Shown piece after piece: positions 9,011 to 17,038 of a DNA stretch of 47,771 nt. The notes under the pieces are model-generated. The model was not told the DNA's origin, made no database searches, and saw only the letters and a list, made by a program, of their open reading frames with translations. The stretch is from Phaeodactylibacter sp. (GTDB lineage Bacteria; Bacteroidota; Bacteroidia; Chitinophagales; Saprospiraceae), in assembly GCF_022763345.1 (NCBI RefSeq), contig NZ_JALEGS010000003.1, positions 1 through 47,771 on the forward strand, written 5' to 3'. A program made the position numbers and the translations under genes. Position 1 is the first letter of the stretch. Every line of letters begins with the position of its first letter.

Positions 9011-9082
9011 AGAAATTCTGAATTCTCATCATCATAAAATTATACTATGAAAACCCCGTTTTTATTCGCGCTCCTGTGCTTT
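8982..9082 (+). repeat. Direct repeat, left copy (end of TonB-C copy 1 to start of copy 2)
   Basis: This block covers the last codons of copy 1, the 36-nt intergenic spacer and the signal-peptide codons of copy 2. It is about 93% identical to 9462-9562, exactly 480 bases downstream, with seven mismatches by eye. Conservation of non-coding spacer together with coding ends shows a recent tandem duplication or gene conversion. Confidence 0.85.
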
Positions 9083-9490
9083 ACGCTGTACTCTTTTTCT
9101 TTAAATGCGCAATCAGAATCTCCCTTAGAAGATGCCTATGAGGGTAAAGAAATGCCCCGTTTCTACCATTCACCATGCGAAGCCATGGAGGATGAGGAAG
9201 AGCGGCAGAAATGTGCCGATAAGGCGATGCTGGAATTGGTATATAAAAACATTTACTATCCTGCCGGAGCAAAGAATGATGAAATAGAAGGGACGGTTGT
9301 AATTAGTTTTATGATTGACGCCGAGGGCACGCCCTCTGATTATAAGGTGAGCCGAAGCGTCCGGGCAGATGTTGACGAGGTCGCCCTGAATGTGGTAAAG
9401 GAGCACCTGACGAAATGGGTGCCCGCTAAGGAGGAAGGGATTCCAATCTTTTCTCCTTTTCACATGCCGGTGCGTTTCCGGCTGAAATAA
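9047..9490 (+). CDS. Secreted TonB C-terminal domain protein, copy 2
   Basis: This is a 147-aa paralogue of the upstream gene. The signal peptide (MKTPFLFALLCFTLY, then SLNAQ) is followed by MPRFYHSPC, with Cys at 44 and 56 (C-X11-C, then ADKAMLE), and a TonB-C domain with YPAGAKNDEIEGTVVISF. The final strand FHMPVRFRLK nearly repeats copy 1. There is no membrane anchor or Pro-rich linker, so a soluble periplasmic or lipid-free secreted product is most likely. The 36-nt spacers on both sides are near-identical, suggesting cotranscription and duplication origin. Its partner and substrate are unknown. Confidence 0.8.
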   Translation: MKTPFLFALLCFTLYSFSLNAQSESPLEDAYEGKEMPRFYHSPCEAMEDEEERQKCADKAMLELVYKNIYYPAGAKNDEIEGTVVISFMIDAEGTPSDYKVSRSVRADVDEVALNVVKEHLTKWVPAKEEGIPIFSPFHMPVRFRLK

Positions 9491-9562
9491 AGAAATTCTA
9501 AATCCTCTTCATCGTAAAATTATAATATGAAAACCCCGTTTTTATTCGCGCTCCTATGCTTT
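9462..9562 (+). repeat. Direct repeat, right copy (end of TonB-C copy 2 to start of copy 3)
   Basis: This matches 8982-9082 at a constant offset of 480 bases with about seven mismatches. It includes the stop of copy 2, the 36-nt spacer and the first codons of copy 3 (MKTPFLFALL is identical in copies 2 and 3). Confidence 0.85.
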
Positions 9563-10420
9563 ATCCTATGCGCTGTTTCTTTATCTGCCCAGCTGGAATC
9601 CGGTTGTGACCTAGTCTTTCAAGTGGGTGCCCCTACGCCCGTTGCCCAAGGCTGTGAGAACAAGGTGCCTCGTACTCTTCAGATAGAGTGTACAAAATCT
9701 GCTATTAAGGATCATATTGAGAACCGCCTGGTCATGCCACTTGCGTTGAAGAATAGGCGTGGAGAAATAATCAGTAAATCCTGTAACTTCAGTTTTGTAA
9801 TTGATAAGGAAGGCAAAGTCGCCTCTGTTAGGCAGAAGGATTGTGATAACTTTTGGTTGCATGCGGTAAAGCAAGCTTCTGATGGATTTCCAGTACTTAC
9901 ACCTGGAGGATACAACGGTGAAAAGCAATGTGTAGCACTCGATATTGGCATCAGTTTCCGAGAAACGGTCTTTAGCGATCTGGTGCTGGCTTCTTTTACT
10001 GACGAGCTAGGTAATTCTATTTTTTCTTTTCCGAAAAAAGAGGAGTACGAAGCTATATTCAAGGTAGTAGAAGACATGCCTCGGTTTTATTCAGCTGATT
10101 GTGAGGAATTGCCTACAAAAGCGGAACGAAAGGCATGTGCAGCAAAAGCCATGCGGGAGGTGATTTACTCAAATTTGAGGTATCCTGAGGAAGCCAGAAA
10201 GTTAGGAATTGAAGAAACGGTAGTAGTTCAGTTCCGGATTCAGAAAACAGGGGAATTAACCCACGCCAAGGTCGTCCGGGCGCCAAGAGAGGATTTAAGC
10301 GAAGAAGCTCTGCGATTGGTTGAGGAGCACTTCACTGCTCCATGGGTACCAGGAAAACAACGAGGGCGTCCAGTGCCCGTTCAATTTAACTTACCGATCA
10401 AATTTGAGCTAAATAAATAA
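9527..10420 (+). CDS. Secreted protein with two TonB-C-like domains, copy 3
   Basis: The protein has 297 aa, about twice the length of its upstream paralogues. The signal peptide MKTPFLFALLCF is identical to copy 2. Residues about 45-145 form a diverged TonB-C-like domain (a CNFSFVIDKEGKVASV strand is recognisable) with additional Cys. Residues about 180-297 form a typical TonB-C domain introduced by MPRFYSADC, with C192 and C204 in the C-X11-C spacing, then YPEEARKLGIEETVVVQF and FNLPIKFEL. It probably arose by duplication of copy 2 with insertion of a second domain. It ends 6 nt before the convergent thioesterase stop. Function is unproven. Confidence 0.78.
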   Translation: MKTPFLFALLCFILCAVSLSAQLESGCDLVFQVGAPTPVAQGCENKVPRTLQIECTKSAIKDHIENRLVMPLALKNRRGEIISKSCNFSFVIDKEGKVASVRQKDCDNFWLHAVKQASDGFPVLTPGGYNGEKQCVALDIGISFRETVFSDLVLASFTDELGNSIFSFPKKEEYEAIFKVVEDMPRFYSADCEELPTKAERKACAAKAMREVIYSNLRYPEEARKLGIEETVVVQFRIQKTGELTHAKVVRAPREDLSEEALRLVEEHFTAPWVPGKQRGRPVPVQFNLPIKFELNK

Positions 10421-10426
10421 GGCCAA

Positions 10427-11203
10427 CTATTGCCACCGCGTATAAGCATTCGCCAGCACCTTCCCATCCGCCGGGCGAAAGATGCGGTGGCAGTAGACGC
10501 CCGCTTCAATTTCCTGAACCTCTGATTGGAGCGCATCCGCCAGTTGCCCTTCAGCCCGGTATTCGATATCCAGGAAAGTCAATTGGCGCTCTGCAAGTAC
10601 AGCAGCGGGCACAGGGTCCAGCATCCACTGTATGTATAAGGTATTATTAAGGTGTTGATTGAAGTCGAGATCATGCCAGTGCACTGTGTAGTCTTCCTGA
10701 AAGTCTGGAGCCTCTAGTTTTTTCAGTTGTCCGGAAATGCGGGGCAGGCACTGCTCCCGGGGCGGCATCCGCTCGTTAAATGCCAGTACAAAGTCAGGGG
10801 GATTGGCCATACGCCGGGTTCGGGTATCCATGAGCAGCCAGGTCGAGGCAGATTGGGCGATAGGCTCGCCTTCCTGTGTTTCCACCCAAAAGTCACGAAG
10901 CGCGAAAGCCCGGAGAAACCCTGCCGGGTAGGTGTGGATACGGATGGGCTCATTCAGGTCCGGCAGGCGCTTTACCTCCATTTGCTGCCGGGTAAGCACC
11001 CAGGAAATATGATGGGGCTCCAGGTCCCAGTAGGACATACCGATCTGAATCACATTCTGCAAGGCCGCCTCCTGCATGAGGCGGGAAAGCGCAGGAACCG
11101 TCATGCGTTGCTGCGCATCAATCTCGTAAGCCCGAACCAGATAGTTTTGCGTGTAAAGCAAGTCGGTATCCACCATGTTTTTTTGCGCTAATATAGGAAG
11201 CAT
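10427..11203 (-). CDS. Acyl-ACP thioesterase
   Basis: The protein has 258 aa with the double hot-dog fold expected of the FatA/FatB-like acyl-ACP thioesterase family (PF01643). It would hydrolyse acyl-ACP to free fatty acid in the cytoplasm. The first hot-dog holds YEIDAQQRMTVPALSRLMQEAA. The second holds the catalytic-type segment DLDFNQHLNNTLYIQW (D180, N182, H184) and IEYRAE (E214). Length fits bacterial members. The start could instead be the ATG at 11176 (MVDTDLLYTQNY), which is closer to typical N-termini; both are in frame. The gene is alone on the minus strand and convergent with the TonB-C genes, with only 6 nt between stops and no obvious shared terminator. Confidence 0.85.
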   Translation of the reverse strand: MLPILAQKNMVDTDLLYTQNYLVRAYEIDAQQRMTVPALSRLMQEAALQNVIQIGMSYWDLEPHHISWVLTRQQMEVKRLPDLNEPIRIHTYPAGFLRAFALRDFWVETQEGEPIAQSASTWLLMDTRTRRMANPPDFVLAFNERMPPREQCLPRISGQLKKLEAPDFQEDYTVHWHDLDFNQHLNNTLYIQWMLDPVPAAVLAERQLTFLDIEYRAEGQLADALQSEVQEIEAGVYCHRIFRPADGKVLANAYTRWQ

Positions 11204-11570
11204 CGGTTGAAGTCAATGAGACGCGTGCCTAACTACTTCGCTTTCAGCAGCAAGCCGGTAGGGGGTTAGCATTTTTTTCGAAAATTTCAGGAAAAAGGCA
11301 GGGGCGTGCTTCCTTTCGGCCACTGTTGGGCCGGACGGCCAAAAATTCGGAAAAAGTGGCAAGAGAGGCAATAAAAATAGGATGACGCAGGACCGTCCCC
11401 CACCTTATGGAATGAAACGGAGCTAAAAGAACTATTATCAGGCAATTATTTTAAAACCCCCTTTTGGATTTCCCTGAAAAAGATATACCTTTGCAATCGC
11501 TTTTCGAGCAAGGTATGTTAACCTCTGCCGATTAGGTATTGTTAAATACAACTCAAACTTAATTAGGATT
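11204..11570. other. Divergent intergenic region between the thioesterase and rpsL
   Basis: This 367-base gap carries the rpsL promoter at 11463-11493 and its leader. The left part (about 11320-11350) has overlapping GGCC-rich inverted repeats without a U-run. I found no convincing minus-strand promoter for the thioesterase. No open frame or RNA gene is supported. Confidence 0.6.
11463..11493 (+). promoter_or_regulatory. Promoter of the ribosomal cluster (before rpsL)
   Basis: TTTG at 11463-11466, a 19-nt spacer and TACCTTTG at 11486-11493 are an exact match to the Bacteroidota promoter consensus. Predicted transcription start near 11500 leaves a leader of about 70 nt. That leader includes a small GTATT/AATAC hairpin at 11536-11549. 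Confidence 0.8.
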
Positions 11571-11945
11571 ATGCCTACAATCAATCAACTTGTACGCAAG
11601 GGCAGAAAGAAAATTGTGGCCAAGAGCAAGTCTCGCGCTTTGGACGGATGTCCACAAAAGCGTGGGGTATGTACGCGTGTTTATACAACAACGCCTAAGA
11701 AGCCGAACTCGGCCTTGCGTAAGGTTGCTAAGGTCCGCCTGACGAACGGCATTGAAGTGATCTGCTATATCCCTGGTGAAGGGCACAACCTGCAGGAGCA
11801 CTCCATTGTACTGGTGCGCGGCGGTCGTGTTAAAGACCTTCCCGGTGTACGTTATACTATCGTACGCGGCGCACTCGATACAGCGGGTGTTGAAGGCCGT
11901 CTTCAGGCACGCTCGCGCTACGGTGCCAAGCGTCCAAAGAAGTAA
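11571..11945 (+). CDS. rpsL: 30S ribosomal protein S12
   Basis: The protein has 124 aa, a normal S12 length. It sits at the decoding centre and controls accuracy. The [12 protein letters not shown] loop (Lys43/44) and the [10 protein letters not shown] loop are of the unmutated, streptomycin-sensitive type; Asp in KDLPG is the site methylthiolated by RimO in many bacteria. It is the first gene of the cluster, preceded by a consensus promoter. rpsG follows after 40 nt. Confidence 0.98.
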   Translation: MPTINQLVRKGRKKIVAKSKSRALDGCPQKRGVCTRVYTTTPKKPNSALRKVAKVRLTNGIEVICYIPGEGHNLQEHSIVLVRGGRVKDLPGVRYTIVRGALDTAGVEGRLQARSRYGAKRPKK

Positions 11946-11985
11946 TTATGTTTCAACATATTTGCGAAACCTCTAATTCAGAGTA

Positions 11986-12453
11986 ATGAGAAAAAGAAAG
12001 CCAAAGTTAAGAATCATCCAGCCGGACCCGCGTTACAAGGATCCGATGGTGACCCAGTTCGTCAACAATATGATGCTGCAAGGCAAAAAAGGAACTGCCT
12101 TCCAGATTTTCTATGACGCAATGGACCTGATGAAAGAGCGTACGGATCAAGATGAGCACGCTCTTTGGAAGAAGGCGCTGAATAACGCAATGCCTCAGGT
12201 GGAGGTACGCAGCCGCCGTATCGGTGGTGCAACCTTCCAAATCCCTACTGAAATCCCTGCCAAGCGTAAGATTGCGATCGGTATGAAGTGGTTGATTAAG
12301 TTCGCCCGTCAGCGGAGCGGTAAGGGAATGGCAGAAAAGCTGGCTGCTGAGTTGCTCGCAGCAAGCAAAGGAGAAGGAGCTGCTGTTAAGCGTAAAGAAG
12401 ATACGCACCGGATGGCAGAGTCTAACCGTGCGTTCGCCCACTTCCGCGTATAA
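11986..12453 (+). CDS. rpsG: 30S ribosomal protein S7
   Basis: The protein has 155 aa. S7 nucleates assembly of the 30S head by binding the 3' major domain of 16S rRNA and contacts the E-site tRNA. The N-terminal MRKRKPKLR, the VNNMMLQGKKG helix, the beta-hairpin region VEVRSRRIGGATFQIPTEI and the C-terminal ESNRAFAHFRV are typical. It lies between rpsL and fusA as in the classical str operon. The C-terminus is of the short Bacteroidota type. Confidence 0.98.
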   Translation: MRKRKPKLRIIQPDPRYKDPMVTQFVNNMMLQGKKGTAFQIFYDAMDLMKERTDQDEHALWKKALNNAMPQVEVRSRRIGGATFQIPTEIPAKRKIAIGMKWLIKFARQRSGKGMAEKLAAELLAASKGEGAAVKRKEDTHRMAESNRAFAHFRV

Positions 12454-12504
12454 TCCTTCTTAATCCTTTTTCAATAATTCAAAAATCCCTTTCGAGGAGT
12501 AGTC

Positions 12505-14643
12505 ATGGCACAAAAAGATCTTAAGTACACTAGAAATATTGGTATTGCCGCGCATATCGATGCCGGTAAGACGACTACTACCGAGCGTGTCCTTTTCTAC
12601 ACCGGCCTTAGCCACAAAATTGGCGAGGTGCACGATGGTGCAGCTACCATGGACTGGATGGAGCAGGAGCAGGAGCGTGGTATCACCATTACTTCCGCTG
12701 CAACGAAAACATCCTGGAAGTGGAAAGAGCAGGATTATGTCGTCAACATCATTGATACACCGGGCCACGTTGACTTTACCGTTGAGGTAGAGCGTTCCCT
12801 GCGTGTACTGGATGGTGTGGTCGCTCTGTTCTGCGCGGTATCTGGTGTGGAGCCTCAGTCTGAAACCGTTTGGCGTCAGGCTAACCGCTACAAAGTACCA
12901 CGCATTGGTTTCGTCAACAAAATGGACCGTTCTGGTGCAGACTTCTTCAACGTAGTTAATGACGTGAAGGAGAAACTGGGTGCCAACGCAGTGCCGCTGC
13001 AGGTGCCAATCGGTGCTGAAGAAACCTTCAAAGGGGTTGTTGACCTGATCACCAACGAAGCACGTATCTGGAATGACGACGACATGGGGATGACCTATGA
13101 AGTAGTTCCAATTCCTGAAGAATTGAAGGATACCGTGAGTGAATATCGTGGTAATCTGCTCGAAGCCGTAGCGGAATATGACGAGGAGCTCTTGGAGAAA
13201 TTCTTCGAGGATGAAAGCAGCATTTCTGCTGAGGAAATTCGCGCGGCTATCCGTGCAGCGGTGATCGATATGAGCATCATCCCTATGATGTGCGGTTCTG
13301 CCTTTAAGAACAAAGGTGTACAGGCCGTATTGGATGCCGTTTGTGCATTCATGCCATCTCCGGTTGATGTGGAAGCCATCACAGGTACTAACCCGGACAC
13401 AGAAGCAGAAGAGTCCCGTAAGCCGGACGTTAACGAGCCATTTTCTGCTCTGGCATTCAAGATTGCAACCGACCCATTCGTAGGTCGCCTGGCATTCTTC
13501 CGTGCTTACTCCGGCCGCCTCGATGCAGGCTCATATGTACTGAATACCCGCTCTGGAAAGAAAGAACGGATCTCCCGTCTTTACCAGATGCACTCTAATA
13601 AGCAGAACCCGATTGACTTCGTTGAAGCAGGAGACATCGCTGCTGCGGTAGGTTTCAAAGACTTGCGCACCGGCGACACTATCTGTGACGAAAACGCACC
13701 AATCGTTCTGGAAAGTATGACTTTCCCTGAGCCTGTGATCGGTCTGGCGATCGAGCCTAAGTCTCAGAAAGATCTGGACAAGCTGGGTATGGCACTGGCA
13801 AAACTGTCAGAAGAGGACCCAACCTTCCGCGTTAACTACAATGAAGAAACGAACCAAACGGTCATCAGCGGTATGGGTGAGCTTCACCTGGAAATTATCG
13901 TGGACCGCCTGCGCCGTGAATTCAAGGTAGAAGTAAGCCAGGGTGCACCACAGGTAAACTACAAAGAGGCATTGACCAATACAGTAGATCACCGCGAGCG
14001 CCTCAAGAAGCAGTCCGGTGGTTCTGGTCTCTTCGCAGACATGCAGTTCGAAATTGGACCAGCCGACCAGGAATTCCTGGACAGCGAGGCGTTCAAGGAC
14101 GGCAAAGAAAAGCTGCAGTTTGTTTGGGACATCGTCGGTGGCTCAATCGATAAGAACTATCAGAAGCCTATTAAGGACGGTTTCCTGCAAATGATGGACA
14201 ACGGCATTCTGGCCGGCTACAACATCGACAGCATGAAGGTCCGTGTTTATGACGGTTCTATGCACGCAGTGGACTCTAAGCCAATTGCCTTCGAACTTTG
14301 TGCGAAGGAAGGCTTCCGCGAAGCAGCGCCTAAGACCAATCCGGTTATCCTTGAGCCAATCATGAAGCTCGAGATCGTAACGCCGGAAGAGTTTGTAGGT
14401 TCCGTAATCGGTGACCTCAACCGCCGTCGCGGCCTGCCAAAGGGACAAGAGCCACGCGCAGGTGGAGCAGTAAGCATCAAGGCTGATGCCCCGCTGTCTG
14501 AAATGTTTGGATATGTAACTTCTCTGCGTACGATCACTTCCGGTCGTGCCAACTCTACGATGGAGTTCTCGCACTACGCAGAAGCACCATCAGGAATCGC
14601 GAAGGAAATTATCGCCGGCGCGAAAGGAGAAGTTAACGCATAA
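12505..14643 (+). CDS. fusA: Elongation factor G
   Basis: The protein has 712 aa, full length. It is the GTPase that drives translocation and, with RRF, ribosome recycling. The G domain shows AHIDAGKTT (16-24), ERGITI near 57-62, DTPGH (84-88) and NKMD (138-141). Domains II to V follow, with a [14 protein letters not shown] domain III and a domain IV containing GSMHAVDSK. Unlike most genes here, the start has a strong Shine-Dalgarno match, AGGAG at 12495-12499, five bases before the ATG. No tuf gene follows; a perfect hairpin occupies the fusA-rpsJ gap. Confidence 0.98.
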   Translation: MAQKDLKYTRNIGIAAHIDAGKTTTTERVLFYTGLSHKIGEVHDGAATMDWMEQEQERGITITSAATKTSWKWKEQDYVVNIIDTPGHVDFTVEVERSLRVLDGVVALFCAVSGVEPQSETVWRQANRYKVPRIGFVNKMDRSGADFFNVVNDVKEKLGANAVPLQVPIGAEETFKGVVDLITNEARIWNDDDMGMTYEVVPIPEELKDTVSEYRGNLLEAVAEYDEELLEKFFEDESSISAEEIRAAIRAAVIDMSIIPMMCGSAFKNKGVQAVLDAVCAFMPSPVDVEAITGTNPDTEAEESRKPDVNEPFSALAFKIATDPFVGRLAFFRAYSGRLDAGSYVLNTRSGKKERISRLYQMHSNKQNPIDFVEAGDIAAAVGFKDLRTGDTICDENAPIVLESMTFPEPVIGLAIEPKSQKDLDKLGMALAKLSEEDPTFRVNYNEETNQTVISGMGELHLEIIVDRLRREFKVEVSQGAPQVNYKEALTNTVDHRERLKKQSGGSGLFADMQFEIGPADQEFLDSEAFKDGKEKLQFVWDIVGGSIDKNYQKPIKDGFLQMMDNGILAGYNIDSMKVRVYDGSMHAVDSKPIAFELCAKEGFREAAPKTNPVILEPIMKLEIVTPEEFVGSVIGDLNRRRGLPKGQEPRAGGAVSIKADAPLSEMFGYVTSLRTITSGRANSTMEFSHYAEAPSGIAKEIIAGAKGEVNA

Positions 14644-14666
14644 ACTTGTAAGCAGAGTTAAAACAA

Positions 14667-14690
14667 AGTGCAGCCCAAAGGGGCTGCACT
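14667..14690 (+). promoter_or_regulatory. Perfect 10-bp hairpin between fusA and rpsJ
   Basis: The arms are AGTGCAGCCC (14667-14676) and GGGCTGCACT (14681-14690) with loop AAAG. It sits 23 nt after the fusA stop and 32 nt before rpsJ. It is not followed by a U-run, so it is a poor intrinsic terminator. It could be a processing or stability element, a protein-binding leader for the S10 segment, or a partial terminator. Confidence 0.6.
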
Positions 14691-14722
14691 AATATCATCA
14701 CTTATTTAGCTGAATTGAAGGC

Positions 14723-15031
14723 ATGAATCAGAAGATCAGAATCAAACTCCGCTCCTACGATCACAACCTGGTAGATAAGTCTACAGAAAAGATCGTAAAG
14801 ACGGTGAGGAACAGTGGCGCCGTAGTTACTGGACCGATTCCGCTGCCCACGAAGAGAAAAATCTTTACCGTGCTCCGTTCGCCGCACGTCAACAAGAAAG
14901 CTCGTGAGCAGTTCCAATTGCGTACCCACAAACGCCTCATCGAAATTTACACGCCCACCCAGAAGACAGTAGATGCCCTGTCCAAGCTGGAGCTGCCGAG
15001 TGGGGTTGACATTCAGGTTAAACTAACGTAA
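14723..15031 (+). CDS. rpsJ: 30S ribosomal protein S10
   Basis: The protein has 102 aa. S10 is part of the 30S head and in many bacteria also the NusE antitermination partner of NusB. The start [20 protein letters not shown] and the loop around [28 protein letters not shown] are diagnostic, and the C-terminal [11 protein letters not shown] is normal. It heads the S10 gene block after a 79-nt gap that holds a hairpin, and is followed by an unusually long 188-nt gap before rplC. Confidence 0.98.
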   Translation: MNQKIRIKLRSYDHNLVDKSTEKIVKTVRNSGAVVTGPIPLPTKRKIFTVLRSPHVNKKAREQFQLRTHKRLIEIYTPTQKTVDALSKLELPSGVDIQVKLT

Positions 15032-15033
15032 GA

Positions 15034-15074
15034 AAGTATCATCGACCCGTCTGAACAGGCGATTATTGATACTT
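15034..15074 (+). promoter_or_regulatory. Imperfect stem-loop after rpsJ
   Basis: Outer arms AAGTATCA (15034-15041) and TGATACTT (15067-15074) are perfectly complementary, and the inner TCG/CGA can extend them with a bulge. There is no U-run afterwards. It starts 3 nt after the rpsJ stop in the 188-nt gap before rplC and may act in mRNA processing or ribosomal protein feedback. That role is inference. Confidence 0.4.
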
Positions 15075-15127
15075 ACTGGAAAGACTGCTGGCAGAATAAT
15101 GTCCGTTTATGGGCTTCTCTGCCTTGG

Positions 15128-15159
15128 TTTGAGGTTAGCAGATCGGTTAAATAGCTTAG
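15128..15159 (+). promoter_or_regulatory. Weak promoter-like pair upstream of rplC
   Basis: TTTG at 15128-15131, a 20-nt spacer and TAGCTTAG at 15152-15159 match the Bacteroidota consensus with one mismatch in the -7 box. It lies about 60 nt before the rplC ATG. The unusually long rpsJ-rplC gap makes a secondary promoter plausible, but the evidence is modest. Confidence 0.3.
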
Positions 15160-15219
15160 GCTGTTTACCCTTCTGTCTGTATTAGCCTGTTATTGACGAG
15201 TTTTAAAAACCATGTACTG

Positions 15220-15843
15220 ATGAACGGTATTATCGGTAAAAAAATAGGAATGACCAGCATCTTCGACGAGCTGGGCCGCAATATTGCTTGCACCGTCATT
15301 GAAGCGGGACCCTGTGTAATCACGCAGGTGAAGACCCCTGAGACTGACGGTTACAACGCTGTGCAGCTCGGTTTTGGCGAGGCAAAGGTCAAAAACACAT
15401 CTCAAGCACTTCAAGGGCACTACGAAAAAGCCAAGACTGGTCCTAAACGGGACCTCGTAGAATTTCGCGATTTTGATGTCGTTGAGAAAGCCATTGGTGA
15501 CCTGCTGAAAGTTGACGAAGTCTTCAAGGAAGGCGATCTGGTCAGCGCAGTTGGAACATCCAAAGGCAAAGGATTCCAGGGTGTCGTTAAGCGCCACGGA
15601 TTCGCTGGTGTAAATGATGCGACCCACGGTCAGCACAACCGTCAGCGGGCACCGGGTTCTATCGGCGCTGCTTCTTATCCTGCTAAGGTTTTCAAAGGAA
15701 TGCGTATGGCCGGCCGTACTGGCGGTGACCGCATTAAGGTGAAAAACCTGCGGGTAGTGAAGCTGTTCCCTGAGCAGAACCTTATCCTCGTGAAAGGCGC
15801 TGTGCCTGGTCACAAGGGATCAACGGTAATCATTGAAAAGTAA
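15220..15843 (+). CDS. rplC: 50S ribosomal protein L3
   Basis: The protein has 207 aa from the ATG at 15220 ([19 protein letters not shown]), the family's usual N-terminus. An upstream in-frame TTG at 15193 would add nine unconserved residues and is rejected. L3 is an early 50S assembly protein whose loop reaches the peptidyl transferase centre; that loop is recognisable as [18 protein letters not shown] followed by [13 protein letters not shown]. It is followed by rplD after 73 nt. Confidence 0.97.
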   Translation: MNGIIGKKIGMTSIFDELGRNIACTVIEAGPCVITQVKTPETDGYNAVQLGFGEAKVKNTSQALQGHYEKAKTGPKRDLVEFRDFDVVEKAIGDLLKVDEVFKEGDLVSAVGTSKGKGFQGVVKRHGFAGVNDATHGQHNRQRAPGSIGAASYPAKVFKGMRMAGRTGGDRIKVKNLRVVKLFPEQNLILVKGAVPGHKGSTVIIEK

Positions 15844-15916
15844 TTCATTCGTGCGTCGTAACGCCAGCCTGTAGCCAAAGGCAACAGCGCCAGAGCGTGC
15901 TTAAACACACAAAGCA

Positions 15917-16546
15917 ATGAAACTCGAAGTTTTAAATATCCAAGGTCAGCAGACCGGTCGCGAGATTGAGCTTCCGGAAGACGTTTTCGGTGTAGAACCG
16001 AACGAGCATGTCGTTTATCTGGCCGTAAAGCAATACCTGGCTGCTCAACGCCAGGGTACGCACAAAGCAAAAGAGCGTAATGAAATCGCTGGTTCTACGA
16101 AGAAGCTGAAGCGTCAGAAGGGTACAGGTACCGCACGTTTTGGTGATATCAAGAACCCGATCTTCCGAGGTGGTGGCCGTATTTTTGGCCCACGTCCCCG
16201 TAAGTACAACATTACCCTGAACAAGAAGGTGAAGCAGCTGGCCCGTAAGTCAGCCCTTTCTTCCAAGGCTAGTGCTGGTAAGATTTTCGTTATTGAAGAC
16301 TTCTCTTTTGAGGCACCAAAGACCAAAGCATTCGCGGATATCCTCGCAGCGCTGAAGGTAGCAGATCAAAAGCCGGTTGTCGTAACTTCTGACTACGAGA
16401 AGGAAGTTTACCTCTCCAGCCGCAACCTGCCTAAGACTAAGGTGGTGCGTGCCAGCGACCTCAACACTTACGAAGTGATGAACGCCGGTGCCCTGATCCT
16501 GTCTGAAGGTGCAGTGGAGAAGATCACAGAAGCATTTGCTAACTAA
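15917..16546 (+). CDS. rplD: 50S ribosomal protein L4
   Basis: The protein has 209 aa. L4 lines the exit tunnel; the extended loop is visible as KRQKGTGTARFGD, IFRGGGRIFGPRPR. In E. coli L4 also represses its own operon by binding the S10 leader; whether this happens here is unknown, but the hairpin-bearing gaps around rpsJ are candidate sites. The C-terminal half (KIFVIEDFSFEAPKTKAF) is the normal Rossmann-like part. The start MKLEVLNIQGQ agrees with Bacteroidota L4. Confidence 0.97.
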   Translation: MKLEVLNIQGQQTGREIELPEDVFGVEPNEHVVYLAVKQYLAAQRQGTHKAKERNEIAGSTKKLKRQKGTGTARFGDIKNPIFRGGGRIFGPRPRKYNITLNKKVKQLARKSALSSKASAGKIFVIEDFSFEAPKTKAFADILAALKVADQKPVVVTSDYEKEVYLSSRNLPKTKVVRASDLNTYEVMNAGALILSEGAVEKITEAFAN

Positions 16547-16594
16547 GAGAAAGCGCTGTCCGAAAGGATACCCTTTCCATAACTATAAGTAACC

Positions 16595-16891
16595 ATGGCA
16601 AAGACTATTTTGGTAAAGCCACTGATTACAGAAAAGTCGGAGATGCTCTCTGAGGATCGCGGCAAGTACACCTTCGTCGTCAATAAGGATTGCAACAAGA
16701 TTGAAATCAAGAAGGCGGTTGAAGACATGTACCAGGTAACAGTGGAAAGTGTCAATACAATGATTATGCCAGCGAAAGCGAAGAGCCGCTCTACGCGTTC
16801 CGGCATTCTTTCAGGCCATAAGCCTGCATACAAAAAGGCGGTCGTTACCCTCTCTGAGGGCGAAGAGATTGATTTCTTCGGCGACATCTAA
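16595..16891 (+). CDS. rplW: 50S ribosomal protein L23
   Basis: The protein has 98 aa. L23 sits at the tunnel exit and docks trigger factor and the signal recognition particle. The N-terminal ILVKPLITEKSE, followed by YTFVVNKDCNKIEIKKAVE, is the family hallmark. The Lys/Arg-rich loop (AKAKSRSTRSG) is a short variant. It lies 48 nt after rplD and 147 nt before rplB. Confidence 0.97.
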   Translation: MAKTILVKPLITEKSEMLSEDRGKYTFVVNKDCNKIEIKKAVEDMYQVTVESVNTMIMPAKAKSRSTRSGILSGHKPAYKKAVVTLSEGEEIDFFGDI

Positions 16892-17038
16892 TTTTATCAT
16901 AGTCCAGGGGCAAAGCCTCGGGCGGTATCAGCTGCTACTCAAGGTGCGGTAGGACGGTTCATCTGTTCATCCGTGGAACCGCGCTGGCAGGCTAATTTAC
17001 CGTCAGGCATGTATCTCTGGAGCTGAAAAACAGAAATA

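Noticed and set aside
14667..14690. The fusA-rpsJ hairpin as an intrinsic terminator
   Set aside because: The stem is perfect but is followed by AATATCATCA, not a U-run, so it is listed as a regulatory hairpin instead.
15190..15813. A 207-codon open frame antisense to rplC
   Set aside because: Shadow of rplC with no recognisable motifs.
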